A stretch of 34,003 nt of DNA from an uncultured Alloprevotella sp. (GCA_944322095.1 CALUNU010000019.1:1-34003), one strand, 5' to 3'; counted from the first letter of the stretch, positions 1-7,564 are shown. Program-made: numbers and translations. The notes: generated by a model from the sequence alone, not told the origin.

Positions 1-15
1 CTATATCGTTACCTG

Positions 16-1164
16 TTAAGCTGATATTCTTTGTAAATTACTTGTTTTCAACGTGTAAGGAGAAGTGGTATGTCTTGAACAGTGAAAGGTAATATGCTTC
101 TTGATTCCTGAAGCTGCTATCCATTTCTTCAGCGGACGTGATATCCATGAAGAGCCTGTCAATCCTGCAAATATCTGCTGGTCGTGTTCTCCTGGCTCTC
201 CACAGAGCGAGTATGCCTGTTCATTTATTGGCAGGTAGTCAACAACGTGCGTCTTCCGTTGAGTGAAGTCCACACGCCAGCCTGTTGACGTCTTCTGTAT
301 CTCGCCCCATGTGAGTTCATGAATGTCGCAGAGCCGTATGCCTGTAAGTATTGCAAAGAAAAAGGCACGCTTCAACACTTCGTTCTCACAAGGTGTTTGA
401 GCAAGTAGCTCAGCTTCCTCAAGGGTCAGTGTCTCGCGCTTGACTTTGAGTTCTGGTATGCCCTTTACCTTAGCGGCAATATCCACCGTCAGGTATTCGT
501 CGATGAAGGCACGATGCAGGCCAGCCTTTACGATTGAGAAGTAGGTGGCGGCTGAGTTTTGTGACAGTGTGCCTTTCTTGTTTCCGCCTTGTGGAGCTGT
601 GAGCATAAACAGTTTCAGGTCTTCAAGTAGTTTTACATTGATTTTTCTAAAGGGGATAGGCTTCCCCTCTGAAAATATGCAGAGCAATTTGCCAACACGA
701 GTCCAATTCACGATGATAGAATTTGAACTATTAGGATGCACCTTGTATATAATGCTATTGAAGTAAGCGATAAAGTCTTGCTCCATACGCTCATTCTGAG
801 CAATCATTTCCTGCTCTCTATCTGAATAAACCACAGCTGTATCATACTCTAGCTGACGCAGTGCACGCACTTTATCCGCATAGATGCATGCTTCCCTGTC
901 AAGGCGAGAAGTACACTGGATGATACCATTAGTATCACGCTTTGGCTTGTACTTATAGTTGCCATCCGCATCAATGCCGGTAATGGCTGTGGTGTCCCAG
1001 ATTGGTGTGGTTATGATTCTGTTTACAGATTCAATTATACGCCCAGGCTTACCGCCATCAGGCTTGCGTATAGGGTACGACTCAACTACGAGGTACCACT
1101 CTTCACGGTACTCAGACTTTCGGAGTTTGACCGTGACCTTTGTGTGCAATAACGGTTTTCTCAT
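16..1164 (-). CDS. Tyrosine recombinase (integrase), 3' end broken or truncated
   Basis: Phage-type integrase of the kind carried by Bacteroidota mobile elements, which cuts and rejoins DNA at att sites. The 382-residue frame has an N-terminal arm-binding-like region (about 1-110), a SAM-like core-binding region (about 125-230) and a catalytic domain from about 245. Catalytic Arg277 (TGIRLCD), Lys304 (TQRKTH) and the HxxR box His361-Cys-Ser-Arg364 are visible. Only 18 unrelated-looking residues follow, so the second His/Trp and the nucleophilic Tyr, normally some 30-60 residues further on, are absent. It overlaps the upstream helix-turn-helix gene by 4 bp, so the two are co-transcribed. The DNA is more AT-rich than the rest of the window, which fits acquisition by transfer. 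As it stands the protein should be inactive. Either a frameshift lies before base 16 or the window cuts a rearranged copy. Confidence 0.85.
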   Translation of the reverse strand: MRKPLLHTKVTVKLRKSEYREEWYLVVESYPIRKPDGGKPGRIIESVNRIITTPIWDTTAITGIDADGNYKYKPKRDTNGIIQCTSRLDREACIYADKVRALRQLEYDTAVVYSDREQEMIAQNERMEQDFIAYFNSIIYKVHPNSSNSIIVNWTRVGKLLCIFSEGKPIPFRKINVKLLEDLKLFMLTAPQGGNKKGTLSQNSAATYFSIVKAGLHRAFIDEYLTVDIAAKVKGIPELKVKRETLTLEEAELLAQTPCENEVLKRAFFFAILTGIRLCDIHELTWGEIQKTSTGWRVDFTQRKTHVVDYLPINEQAYSLCGEPGEHDQQIFAGLTGSSWISRPLKKWIAASGIKKHITFHCSRHTTSPYTLKTSNLQRISA

Positions 1165-1724
1165 AATTCTTCTGATTTATATAAGTTATCAATTTCTTCT
1201 TTGGGTACATACACATAGTTGCCAATATGACGAGAGGGGATGGAATACTTCCTGACGTGAGCCCACACGGAACTGTCGTTGATGTGGTACTTCTTACAAA
1301 CTTCTCCGATGGTGTAGCAGTCCTCGGGCTCGAGACTGTACTTCTTAGGCAGAGGAGTTTCCTTGATGTGCTTGGCTATCGGTCGTTTCACAAACATCTT
1401 CTCTAGATCCTTACGGTTTATCCTTGTGAGTCTGGTCCCAATATTGATACTTGGTATCTGACCTCTGCGAACCATCAGATACAGCGTATCACGTTCAACA
1501 CCATAGATAGCCACTGCTTCCCTAATGGAAAGATACTCTCTCACCTTGGGAACACTTTTGGCTACCAACGCCAGTTTCTTTTCTTTGGCTTCTGCTCTCT
1601 TCTTTTGTGCATAGGCGGCTTCGCTGCATTTCTTACAGCAGTAAATACTGTCAAGCGTCTTTATGATGAACGCTTTCCCACAGAATTTGCACTTCCTTTT
1701 GATTTCTAATCCTAATTTTGGCAT
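1161..1724 (-). CDS. Zinc-ribbon, double helix-turn-helix DNA-binding protein (excisionase-like)
   Basis: This 187-residue protein probably binds DNA as a recombination directionality factor or repressor of the integrated element. Residues 12-33 hold a four-cysteine ribbon (CKFC, then CCKKC), followed by a basic Lys/Ala-rich linker. Two MerR/excisionase-type (HTH_17) domains follow, at about 65-112 (starts LSIREAVAIYGV) and 137-183 (starts YTIGEVCKKYHI). Each ends in the usual wing with a hydrophobic-basic pattern. The start at 1724 gives the whole zinc ribbon. Its stop overlaps the integrase start (4 bp), the usual xis-int coupling. The upstream region has phased 10-bp repeats that could be its own binding sites. 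The exact role (excisionase, repressor or both) is inferred from family and position only. Confidence 0.8.
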   Translation of the reverse strand: MPKLGLEIKRKCKFCGKAFIIKTLDSIYCCKKCSEAAYAQKKRAEAKEKKLALVAKSVPKVREYLSIREAVAIYGVERDTLYLMVRRGQIPSINIGTRLTRINRKDLEKMFVKRPIAKHIKETPLPKKYSLEPEDCYTIGEVCKKYHINDSSVWAHVRKYSIPSRHIGNYVYVPKEEIDNLYKSEEL

Positions 1725-1768
1725 CTTTTTGTTACTTTATTAAGTTAATATGAGTATGCATCCTAAAT

Positions 1769-1793
1769 ATTATACTTACATTTTATCACCAAA
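1769..1793 (-). promoter_or_regulatory. Possible promoter of the HTH-integrase operon
   Basis: On the minus strand a TTTG (1793-1790) is followed after 15 bases by TATAAT (1774-1769), about 45 bases before the HTH start codon. This differs from the TAnnTTTG box used by the host genes in this window. It is only a weak candidate. Confidence 0.3.
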
Positions 1794-1810
1794 CCATCCT
1801 GTACCTCATC

Positions 1811-1870
1811 TACTTTTAAGTAGTAATAAGTATGGATAAGTCGTAATTAGTCGAACTTGGTCGACATTTT
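1811..1870. repeat. Six phased 10-bp direct repeats upstream of the HTH-integrase operon
   Basis: From 1811 the sequence can be cut into 10-base units: tacttttaag, tagtaataag, tatggataag, tcgtaattag, tcgaacttgg, tcgacatttt. Neighbouring units in the centre agree at 7-8 of 10 positions, around T(A/C)G(T/A)A(A/C)T(T/A)(A/G)G. One unit equals about one helical turn, so a protein bound to each would line up on one face of the DNA. The position, between the recombinase operon and the dnaK terminator, suits excisionase, repressor or integrase arm sites. Confidence 0.5.
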
Positions 1871-1951
1871 TGTCGTGCTACACGTATGTAACAAAAAAGC
1901 CGTAAAAAAAAGGAATAATAAGCACATAACAAACATGAGCCTATAAAATGC

Positions 1952-1986
1952 AAATAGCGTGTAACTCATTGAGCTACACGCTATTT
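1952..1986. terminator. Terminator hairpin downstream of dnaK
   Basis: A perfect 12-bp stem (1952-1963 with 1975-1986, arm AAATAGCGTGTA) has an 11-base loop that can itself pair CTC with GAG. It lies 33 bp past the dnaK stop. No strong U-tract follows on the minus strand (TTTGCATTTTA), so termination strength is uncertain. It marks the last clearly chromosomal feature before the mobile-element DNA. Confidence 0.75.
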
Positions 1987-2019
1987 GATAGTGTTTTGTT
2001 ATGTCTTTACTTATTGGTC

Positions 2020-3930
2020 TCATTTGACCTCCTCGAAGTCGGCGTCTTGGATGTCGTCTTTCTGGTTGTCGGTGTTGGCGTTGTTTGTCTGGCCCGCGGC
2101 ACCGTTTGCCTGGTTGGCGCCACCCGTTTGGTTGTACATCTGGGCGCTGGCGGCCTGCCATGCCTGGTTGAGCTCGGCTGTGGCGGCGTCGATGGCGTTG
2201 ATGTCTTGCGCCTTGTGGGCATCTTTCAGCTTTTGCAGGGCTGCTTCGATGGCGGGTTTCTTATCGGCGGGGAGCTTGTCGCCCAGTTCTTTCAGCTGAT
2301 TTTCCGTTTGGAAGATCATGCTGTCGGCCTGGTTGATCTTGTCGATGCGTTCGCGTTCGCGCTTGTCGGCTTCGGCGTTGGCCTTGGCTTCTTCTTTCAT
2401 GCGGTCGATTTCCTCTTGGCTGAGGCCGCTGGACGCTTCGATGCGGATGGCCTGCTCTTTGCCGGTGGCTTTATCCTTGGCCGTTACTTTGAGGATACCG
2501 TTGGCGTCGATGTCGAAGGTAACTTCGATTTGAGGTATGCCGCGGCGTGCGGGGGTGATGCCCGTCAGGTTGAAGCGGCCGATGCTCTTGTTTTGCGATG
2601 CCATGGTGCGCTCACCCTGCAATACGTGGATGGTTACCTCGCTTTGGTTGTCCTCGGCGGTGGAGAACACCTGACTCTTCTTGCAAGGTATGGTGGTGTT
2701 GGCGTCGATGAGCTTGGTCATTACGCCGCCCAGCGTTTCAATGCCGAGCGAAAGCGGTGTAACGTCGAGCAGAACGATGTCGCCCACACCTTCTTCCTTG
2801 TTGAGGATGGCACCCTGGATACTGGCGCCCACGGCCACCACTTCGTCGGGGTTTACGCCCTTCGAAGGAGCTTTTCCGAAGAAGTCCTGTACGAGCTGCT
2901 GTACGGCGGGGATACGCGTGGAGCCGCCCACGAGAATCACTTCGTCGATGTCGGACGTGCCGAGGCCGGCGTCTTTCAGAGCCGTTTCGCACGGACGGCG
3001 GCAGGCCTGGATGAGGTCGTGAGCCAGGGCTTCAAACTTGGCGCGGCTCAGCGTCTTTACCAAGTGCTTGGGCACGCCGCCGACGGGCATGATGTACGGC
3101 AGGTTGATTTCGGTTGTCGTCGACGAGGAGAGCTCGATCTTTGCCTTTTCGGCGGCTTCCTTCAGGCGCTGCATGGCCATCGGGTCGGCGGTGAGGTCGG
3201 CGCCTTCGTCGTTCTTGAACTCTTGAACGAGCCAGTTGATGATGACGTGGTCGAAGTCGTCGCCTCCCAGGTGCGTGTCGCCGTTGGTGGAGAGCACTTC
3301 GAACACGCCGCCGCCCAATTCGAGGATGGAGATATCGAACGTACCACCGCCCAAGTCGAAGACGGCAATCTTCATGTCTTTCTTGGCTTTGTCGAGGCCG
3401 TAGGCCAAGGCAGCGGCCGTAGGTTCGTTGACGATGCGCTTTACGTCAAGGCCTGCGATCTGTCCGGCCTCTTTCGTGGCCTGGCGCTGCGAGTCGGAGA
3501 AGTAGGCCGGCACGGTGATGACGGCTTCGGTCACTTCCTGTCCCAGGTAGTCCTCGGCTGTTTTCTTCATCTTTTGGAGCACCATGGCCGAGATCTCCTG
3601 CGGCGTGTACTGACGGCCGTCGATATCGACGCGGGGCGTGTTGTTGTCGCCACGTACTACGGTGTAGGGCACGCGAGAAATCTCCTTCTGCACCTGATCG
3701 TAGGTCTCGCCCATGAAGCGCTTGATGGAATAAATCGTACGTTTCGGGTTCGTGATGGCCTGACGCTTGGCGGGGTCGCCTACCTTGCGTTCGCCACCTT
3801 CTACAAAGGCCACGATGGAGGGCGTTGTGCGCTTACCTTCGCTGTTGGCGATGACAACCGGTTCGTTTCCTTCGAAAACGGAAACGCAGGAGTTCGTAGT
3901 TCCTAAGTCAATTCCAATAATCTTTCCCAT
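2020..3930 (-). CDS. dnaK: Molecular chaperone DnaK (Hsp70)
   Basis: ATP-dependent cytoplasmic chaperone that works with DnaJ and GrpE to fold and rescue proteins. The 636-residue length is normal. The N-terminal ATPase begins [16 protein letters not shown]; other signatures are [21 protein letters not shown] and [10 protein letters not shown]. The substrate-binding beta domain follows from about residue 390 ([14 protein letters not shown]) and the helical lid from about 505. The tail is Gln/Asn/Ala-rich and ends DADFEEVK, close to the acidic tail usual in bacterial DnaK. The gene stands alone: no grpE or dnaJ is adjacent, and a hairpin follows it. A palindrome at 4057-4072 lies upstream. No CIRCE operator and no clear TAnnTTTG box was found before the start, so its heat-shock control is not obvious. 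Confidence 0.98.
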   Translation of the reverse strand: MGKIIGIDLGTTNSCVSVFEGNEPVVIANSEGKRTTPSIVAFVEGGERKVGDPAKRQAITNPKRTIYSIKRFMGETYDQVQKEISRVPYTVVRGDNNTPRVDIDGRQYTPQEISAMVLQKMKKTAEDYLGQEVTEAVITVPAYFSDSQRQATKEAGQIAGLDVKRIVNEPTAAALAYGLDKAKKDMKIAVFDLGGGTFDISILELGGGVFEVLSTNGDTHLGGDDFDHVIINWLVQEFKNDEGADLTADPMAMQRLKEAAEKAKIELSSSTTTEINLPYIMPVGGVPKHLVKTLSRAKFEALAHDLIQACRRPCETALKDAGLGTSDIDEVILVGGSTRIPAVQQLVQDFFGKAPSKGVNPDEVVAVGASIQGAILNKEEGVGDIVLLDVTPLSLGIETLGGVMTKLIDANTTIPCKKSQVFSTAEDNQSEVTIHVLQGERTMASQNKSIGRFNLTGITPARRGIPQIEVTFDIDANGILKVTAKDKATGKEQAIRIEASSGLSQEEIDRMKEEAKANAEADKRERERIDKINQADSMIFQTENQLKELGDKLPADKKPAIEAALQKLKDAHKAQDINAIDAATAELNQAWQAASAQMYNQTGGANQANGAAGQTNNANTDNQKDDIQDADFEEVK

Positions 3931-4249
3931 TGCTGTATTCTTTTTGTTTGTTGTTCGTTGTTGAATGATTGCTGCGGGCGTTCTTGCGTCGTCCGCGCTT
4001 AATCTTATACAAGCTGCGTGCCAAACTTTGCCGCGCGTGGAGAAAAAAGATGGAGGCTGACAGATATGTCAGTTGGCTGTCGGCATTTTTGTCGCATCGC
4101 GCGGGTGCTATATATATTAATAAGGTGTGGAGTGGGGGAGAAGGGCGTTGTGTCGTGGCAGGCGGAGAGGCATGCTCGCCTGACAGGCCATGCTTCTGCT
4201 TGGGCCGGATGAGGAAGAGGGGTGCGTCTGCTCCGTCTTTTTCCATTCG
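3931..4249. other. Intergenic region upstream of dnaK with a 16-base near-palindrome
   Basis: No gene is seen here. At 4057-4072 lies CTGACAGATATGTCAG, two 6-bp inverted arms around a 4-base centre. A related GACAG half-site lies just beyond it (reverse strand, 4076-4082). This is about 130 bases before the dnaK start and is a candidate operator for dnaK. At 4098-4137 there is a GC-alternating run joined to an AT run (gcgcgggtgctatatatatt and following) that recurs elsewhere in the window. Confidence 0.4.
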
Positions 4250-4256
4250 TTTTCGC

Positions 4257-4348
4257 TATCTCTGGCTTCGCCCAAGATAGGCTGCGGCTCGGCAGCGGAA
4301 AGGAAAACAAGTTTTTCTTTCCGTTTCTCTCGCCTTGCACTATCTTTG
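4257..4348 (+). repeat. Promoter-bearing dispersed repeat, copy facing the nitroreductase
   Basis: This is an inverted copy of the 84-bp unit found in tandem at 30740-30907. It has an internal dyad (ggaaaggaaaacaag / ttttctttcc) and the cgctatctctggcttcg and ctctcgccttgcactatctttg segments. The intact -7 box TATCTTTG (4341-4348) lies exactly 84 bp after a degenerate one, TATCTCTG (4257-4264). The same 84-bp spacing separates the boxes in the other locus. Confidence 0.65.
4341..4348 (+). promoter_or_regulatory. -7 promoter box of the nitroreductase-hydrolase operon
   Basis: TATCTTTG matches the Bacteroidota TAnnTTTG -7 consensus and ends 29 bases before the start codon at 4378. It is supplied by the right end of the dispersed repeat. 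Confidence 0.7.
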
Positions 4349-4377
4349 CATAAGTAAATGTTTAAAACTTACCGACG

Positions 4378-5118
4378 ATGGATTTTGTTCAAAACAGGCG
4401 TTCCATACGCCAATACACCGACCGCGATGTCGACGATGCTCTCCTGAACCGTCTGCTCGAAGAAGCTGAGCGCACGCAGACGATGGGCAACATGCAGCTG
4501 TACAGCGTGGTCGTGACGCGCTCGGCAGAGATGAAGCAGCGGCTGGCACCGGCCCACTTTAACCAGCCGATGGTGACGGGGGCTCCCGTCGTACTGACGT
4601 TTTGTGCCGACTTTCACCGCGCCACGGAGTGGTGCCGGCTGCGCAAGGCCGATCCCGGCTACGACAACTTCCTTTCTTTCATGAACGCCGCAACCGATGC
4701 GCTGCTCTACTGCCAGACCTTCTGCACGCTTGCCGAGGCTGAGGGGCTGGGCCTTTGCTTCCTTGGCACCACCGTTTATCAGCCGCTCGCCATCATCGAG
4801 GCGCTTCGTTTGCCACAGCTTGTCGTGCCCGTGGCCACCATTACGCTGGGCTGGCCTGCCGAGCATCCCGCGCAGACCGACCGCCTGCCGCTCACGGCCG
4901 TGCGTCATGACGAGGTTTACGCTCCCGTGACGCCCGCCACCATCGAGCGCGACTATGCCGCCAAGGAGGCGCTGCCCGAGAACCGCGAGTTTGTGCGCAT
5001 CAACGGCACGGAAACGCTGGCTCAGATTTTCACCGACATCCGCTACACCCGGCGCGACAACGAAGCCATGTCCGACGGGCTTTTCGAGGCCTTGCGCCAT
5101 CAGGGGTTCTTGAAGTAA
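4378..5118 (+). CDS. Nitroreductase-family FMN oxidoreductase
   Basis: A cytoplasmic flavoprotein of the nitroreductase superfamily that uses NAD(P)H to reduce nitro-aromatics, quinones or flavins; the physiological substrate cannot be told. The 246 residues open with the FMN-phosphate motif RRSIRQY (7-13). A glycine-containing segment EAEGLGLCFLGT and a later substrate/cofactor stretch PVATITLGWPAE are typical of the NfsA/FRP branch. The C-terminal extension (ETLAQIFTDIRYTRRDNEAM) also resembles that branch. A TAnnTTTG box lies 29 bp before the ATG. The next gene starts 12 bp after the stop, so the pair is probably an operon. Confidence 0.9.
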   Translation: MDFVQNRRSIRQYTDRDVDDALLNRLLEEAERTQTMGNMQLYSVVVTRSAEMKQRLAPAHFNQPMVTGAPVVLTFCADFHRATEWCRLRKADPGYDNFLSFMNAATDALLYCQTFCTLAEAEGLGLCFLGTTVYQPLAIIEALRLPQLVVPVATITLGWPAEHPAQTDRLPLTAVRHDEVYAPVTPATIERDYAAKEALPENREFVRINGTETLAQIFTDIRYTRRDNEAMSDGLFEALRHQGFLK

Positions 5119-5130
5119 AAGCCGCCGCAC

Positions 5131-6516
5131 ATGAAGCATACAAGCATGATGCGCAAGGCCTTGCCGGCCTTGCTGGCAGCCGTTCTGGCTGTGCCCTCGC
5201 CGGCTGCATCGGCCGGGCGGGGCAGAAACGACGGCGGGCAGTTTGAGCGCGAGGTCGAGGCTTGTTTCCACCGGCGCATGACCCACGGCACCCTCGCCGA
5301 CGTGGCGTCGCGTCCGTTGGCGCGGCGCAAGATAGCAGCGGCGCGCGCTGCCGTGTGGCAAACGTGGCAGCGCACGCTGCGCGAGGCCTCTCCGCTGCCG
5401 CTCCCCGCGCTCCGTCCGTTGGGCGAGGCTTCCCAGGGCAGCTGGACGTTGCCCGACAGCCTGGAACCCTCGGCTACGATGGCTTTCTACTATGGCACGA
5501 AGGGCCAAAGGCCTGCCGGGGGCTACCCCTTCTATCTCTATCTGCACGGCTCCGGTCCGCGGGCGGCCGAGTGGGCCACGGGCTTGCAGCTGGCCTTGCG
5601 CTTCGACGACGCTCCGTCGGTCTATTTCGTTCCCCGCATACCCAACGAAGGGGCCTACTATCGCTGGTGGCAGCGGGCCAAGCTCTACGCCTGGCGCCAC
5701 CTGCTGTGGCAGGTGCTGGCCTCCGACTCGGTCAACCCCGCCCGTCTCTACGTGCTGGGCATCTCGGAGGGAGGCTACGGCAGTCAGCGCCTGGCCGCCT
5801 TCCTGGGCGACTATTGGGCGGCGGCCGGCCCCATGGCGGGCGGAGAGCCCCTGCCCAACGCGCCGGCTGTCAACCTGGCCGGCGTGCCCTTCTCGCTGCT
5901 CACGGGAGCCGACGATGCTGGCTTCTGCCGCAACCGCCTGACGGCCGAGGCCGGGCGGGTGCTCGACAGCTTGCGGACGGCCCATCCCGGCAGCTACGAG
6001 CACCGCGTCGAGCTCATCCCGGGGCGTGGTCATGGCATCGATTACAGCCCCACGACGCCCTGGCTCAAACGCTATGAGCGCAACGCCCGGCCCGCCTACT
6101 TCGCCTGGGAGGACTATGCCATGGACGGTTGCCGCCGCGAGGGCTTCGGCTGCCTGCGCATGGTGCGCCGCCCGTCGGGCGAGGCCGATGCCCGGACGTG
6201 CTACGAGGTGACGCTGCGGGGCAACAGCGTCGACCTGCGCATCTCCAACGTGAGCTACACAACGGCCGAGGCCGACACGCAGTGGGGCATCCCCTTGCGC
6301 TCGGCGCGCACGCTGACGCCAGCGACGGGCGGCGAACTGCTGCTCTATCTCGACGAGGAGCAGGTGGACGTGCGCCGCGACGTCGTGGTGCGGGTGAACG
6401 GACGCGAGGCGTTTCGCGGCCGCGTGCGGCCCGATGCCTGCCACCTGGCCGAGAGCTGTGCGCTGTGGGGCGACCCCCTGCGGCTTTTCGCCTTGGCCGT
6501 CCGCGTGGCATATTGA
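5131..6516 (+). CDS. Secreted alpha/beta hydrolase (esterase-like)
   Basis: An exported hydrolase of unknown substrate. Residues 1-28 form a signal peptide (MKHTSMMRK, a hydrophobic Ala/Leu stretch, then a cut near PAASA-G). The fold shows a YLYLHGSGP oxyanion-type strand-loop and the nucleophile elbow GISEGGYGS with Ser212. A likely acid lies at Asp261/262 (TGADDAG) and the catalytic His is His301 (GRGHGID). The layout resembles polyhydroxybutyrate-depolymerase/feruloyl-esterase-like enzymes. The last 150 residues (from about 310) look like a separate beta-rich domain with no recognised motif. It starts 12 bp after the nitroreductase, and a strong hairpin follows its stop. Confidence 0.8.
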   Translation: MKHTSMMRKALPALLAAVLAVPSPAASAGRGRNDGGQFEREVEACFHRRMTHGTLADVASRPLARRKIAAARAAVWQTWQRTLREASPLPLPALRPLGEASQGSWTLPDSLEPSATMAFYYGTKGQRPAGGYPFYLYLHGSGPRAAEWATGLQLALRFDDAPSVYFVPRIPNEGAYYRWWQRAKLYAWRHLLWQVLASDSVNPARLYVLGISEGGYGSQRLAAFLGDYWAAAGPMAGGEPLPNAPAVNLAGVPFSLLTGADDAGFCRNRLTAEAGRVLDSLRTAHPGSYEHRVELIPGRGHGIDYSPTTPWLKRYERNARPAYFAWEDYAMDGCRREGFGCLRMVRRPSGEADARTCYEVTLRGNSVDLRISNVSYTTAEADTQWGIPLRSARTLTPATGGELLLYLDEEQVDVRRDVVVRVNGREAFRGRVRPDACHLAESCALWGDPLRLFALAVRVAY

Positions 6517-6537
6517 GGCGAAGCCTCCCCGGAAAAT

Positions 6538-6580
6538 GCGTCATCCCCGGCAGCTTGCGTGAAGTTGCCGGGGATGACGC
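6538..6580. terminator. Hairpin between convergent genes
   Basis: A 19-bp stem with one G/T mismatch (6538-6556 with 6562-6580; core TCATCCCCGGCA) and a 5-base loop. It lies between the ends of the hydrolase and of the DUF4488-like gene. There is no T-tract on either side, so it may stabilise transcript ends as much as terminate. Confidence 0.65.
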
Positions 6581-6607
6581 GTATGCGGGGCGTTGCCGCC
6601 TGTGGCC

Positions 6608-7219
6608 TCAGAGCGCTTCGTCAAAGAGCGGGTCGCCCGTGTTGGCCGGTTCGTCGTTGCCTTGGCGCTCGCCGGAGCCGAAGCCCGTCATGGGCTGCCG
6701 GTTGCGCTCGCCGGGGCGCACGTTGCCCGGGCGTGGCGGACGCTGGCCGTCGCGGGGCCCGTGGCCGTGGCGGGGCCGCGGGCCGGGCATGCGGAACGTA
6801 ACGCGGCGCCACACTTCGTGGGTGTTGGCGTCGGCTTCCGGCAGGCGGTAGGAGATACCTACGAGGTTGGGCGTGAAATAGTGGTAGGTGATGTGGTTGT
6901 CCACGCCGACGAGCGTCGAGTCGACGTTTGTGCGTTCTATTTTCTCGGTGTAGGTGGTGTCGGACGTGAGGGTGTACGTGCCTTCGTTGGTGATGACGCC
7001 GTAGCCGTCCTCGGTGACGGCGGCGAAGACGGTGAAGCGGCCGTCGGGGCCGAGCACTTTCCAGACGGGGACGACGCGCAGCCCGGGCTTACCCTGGGCG
7101 TCGCGCTCCATGAATACTTGTTGCCAGACGCCGCTGATGGGCGCTTTCTGTGCATGTAGGGCCTGCGGTAAGAGTGAGGCCAGCGATAGCGCGGCGATGA
7201 GTAGGGATAATCTTTTCAT
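6608..7219 (-). CDS. Secreted DUF4488-like protein
   Basis: An exported 203-residue protein of unknown function. A signal peptide covers about 1-23 (MKRLSLLIAALSLASLLPQA, cut near LHA-Q). Residues 27-140 look like one small beta-barrel: GVWQQV at the start, then repeated strand-turn patterns (GRFTVFAAV, GTYTLTSDTTYTEKI, HITYHYFTPN, EVWRRVTFRM). This resembles the lipocalin-like DUF4488 family of Bacteroidales; the assignment comes from pattern only. The last 60 residues are a disordered Pro/Arg/Gly-rich tail ending in an acidic segment. The only nearby TAnnTTTG box is about 133 bp upstream, which would give a long leader. Confidence 0.65.
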   Translation of the reverse strand: MKRLSLLIAALSLASLLPQALHAQKAPISGVWQQVFMERDAQGKPGLRVVPVWKVLGPDGRFTVFAAVTEDGYGVITNEGTYTLTSDTTYTEKIERTNVDSTLVGVDNHITYHYFTPNLVGISYRLPEADANTHEVWRRVTFRMPGPRPRHGHGPRDGQRPPRPGNVRPGERNRQPMTGFGSGERQGNDEPANTGDPLFDEAL

Positions 7220-7470
7220 GTTCGTAGTTTGTTGGTTGATGCTGAGGCCGCCATGTGCGGCCTTATGGCCAATATGGCGAAAGGGGAGAGGCGAGCCGAT
7301 GGAAAATTCATTTTCCTTTGGTCTGCCCGGGCCAAAGCCTATATCTGTGCTACAAATATACGTACTTTTTGGTCAAGCGCCTGCGCCGTTCTTCCACTTT
7401 TTTCATCCCTCAGTCAGTACGCGTGGCGCCTGCACCGTTTGGCCGGGATGGCGCTGCGGGGCGGCGCTGC
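7220..7470. other. Leader and intergenic DNA with a degenerate dispersed-repeat copy
   Basis: No gene is seen. A minus-strand -7 box lies at 7353-7360. Between about 7275 and 7335, the segments gcgaaaggggagaggcgag and ggaaaattcattttcc look like a worn version of the 84-bp repeat (gcgag...ggaaaaacttgttttcc). A small hairpin, ggccgcCATGTgcggcc, lies at about 7247-7263 in the leader of the DUF4488-like gene. Confidence 0.4.
7353..7360 (-). promoter_or_regulatory. -7 promoter box for the DUF4488-like gene
   Basis: Reverse-strand TATATTTG fits TAnnTTTG. It would leave a leader of roughly 125 nt before the start at 7219. Confidence 0.45.
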
Positions 7471-7519
7471 AAAAAGAGCAGCCCCCTCGGACGGCCGTTG
7501 AGGCTGTCGAGGGGGCTGC
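7471..7519 (-). terminator. Rho-independent terminator of bcp-recA
   Basis: An 11-bp perfect stem (GCAGCCCCCTC, 7478-7488, with 7509-7519) with further partial pairing inside. On the minus strand it is followed by TCTTTTT, a proper U-tract. It lies 45 bp after the recA stop. Confidence 0.85.
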
Positions 7520-7564
7520 CGGCGATGGGCTCTGCGGAGCTGTGCAGGCGTTGCGCCGGGGGCG

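Noticed and set aside
1811..1870. CRISPR array or replication iterons
   Set aside because: Units are only 10 bp, contiguous and without spacers. No Cas or replication initiator gene is nearby.
45..1965. Possible att direct repeat from the shared cgtgtaa at the window start and near the dnaK terminator
   Set aside because: Seven common bases are expected by chance, and the first copy lies inside the recombinase gene.
1948..3906. Plus-strand open frame of 652 codons opposite dnaK
   Set aside because: It is the antisense of dnaK in GC-rich DNA, with Gly/Val/Leu-rich low-quality protein and no motif.
3931..4100. CIRCE operator for dnaK
   Set aside because: No TTAGCACTC/GAGTGCTAA pair was found.
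4369..6444. Minus-strand open frame of 691 codons
   Set aside because: It is opposite the nitroreductase and hydrolase, both of which have clear motifs. The product is His/Arg/Gly-rich without any domain.
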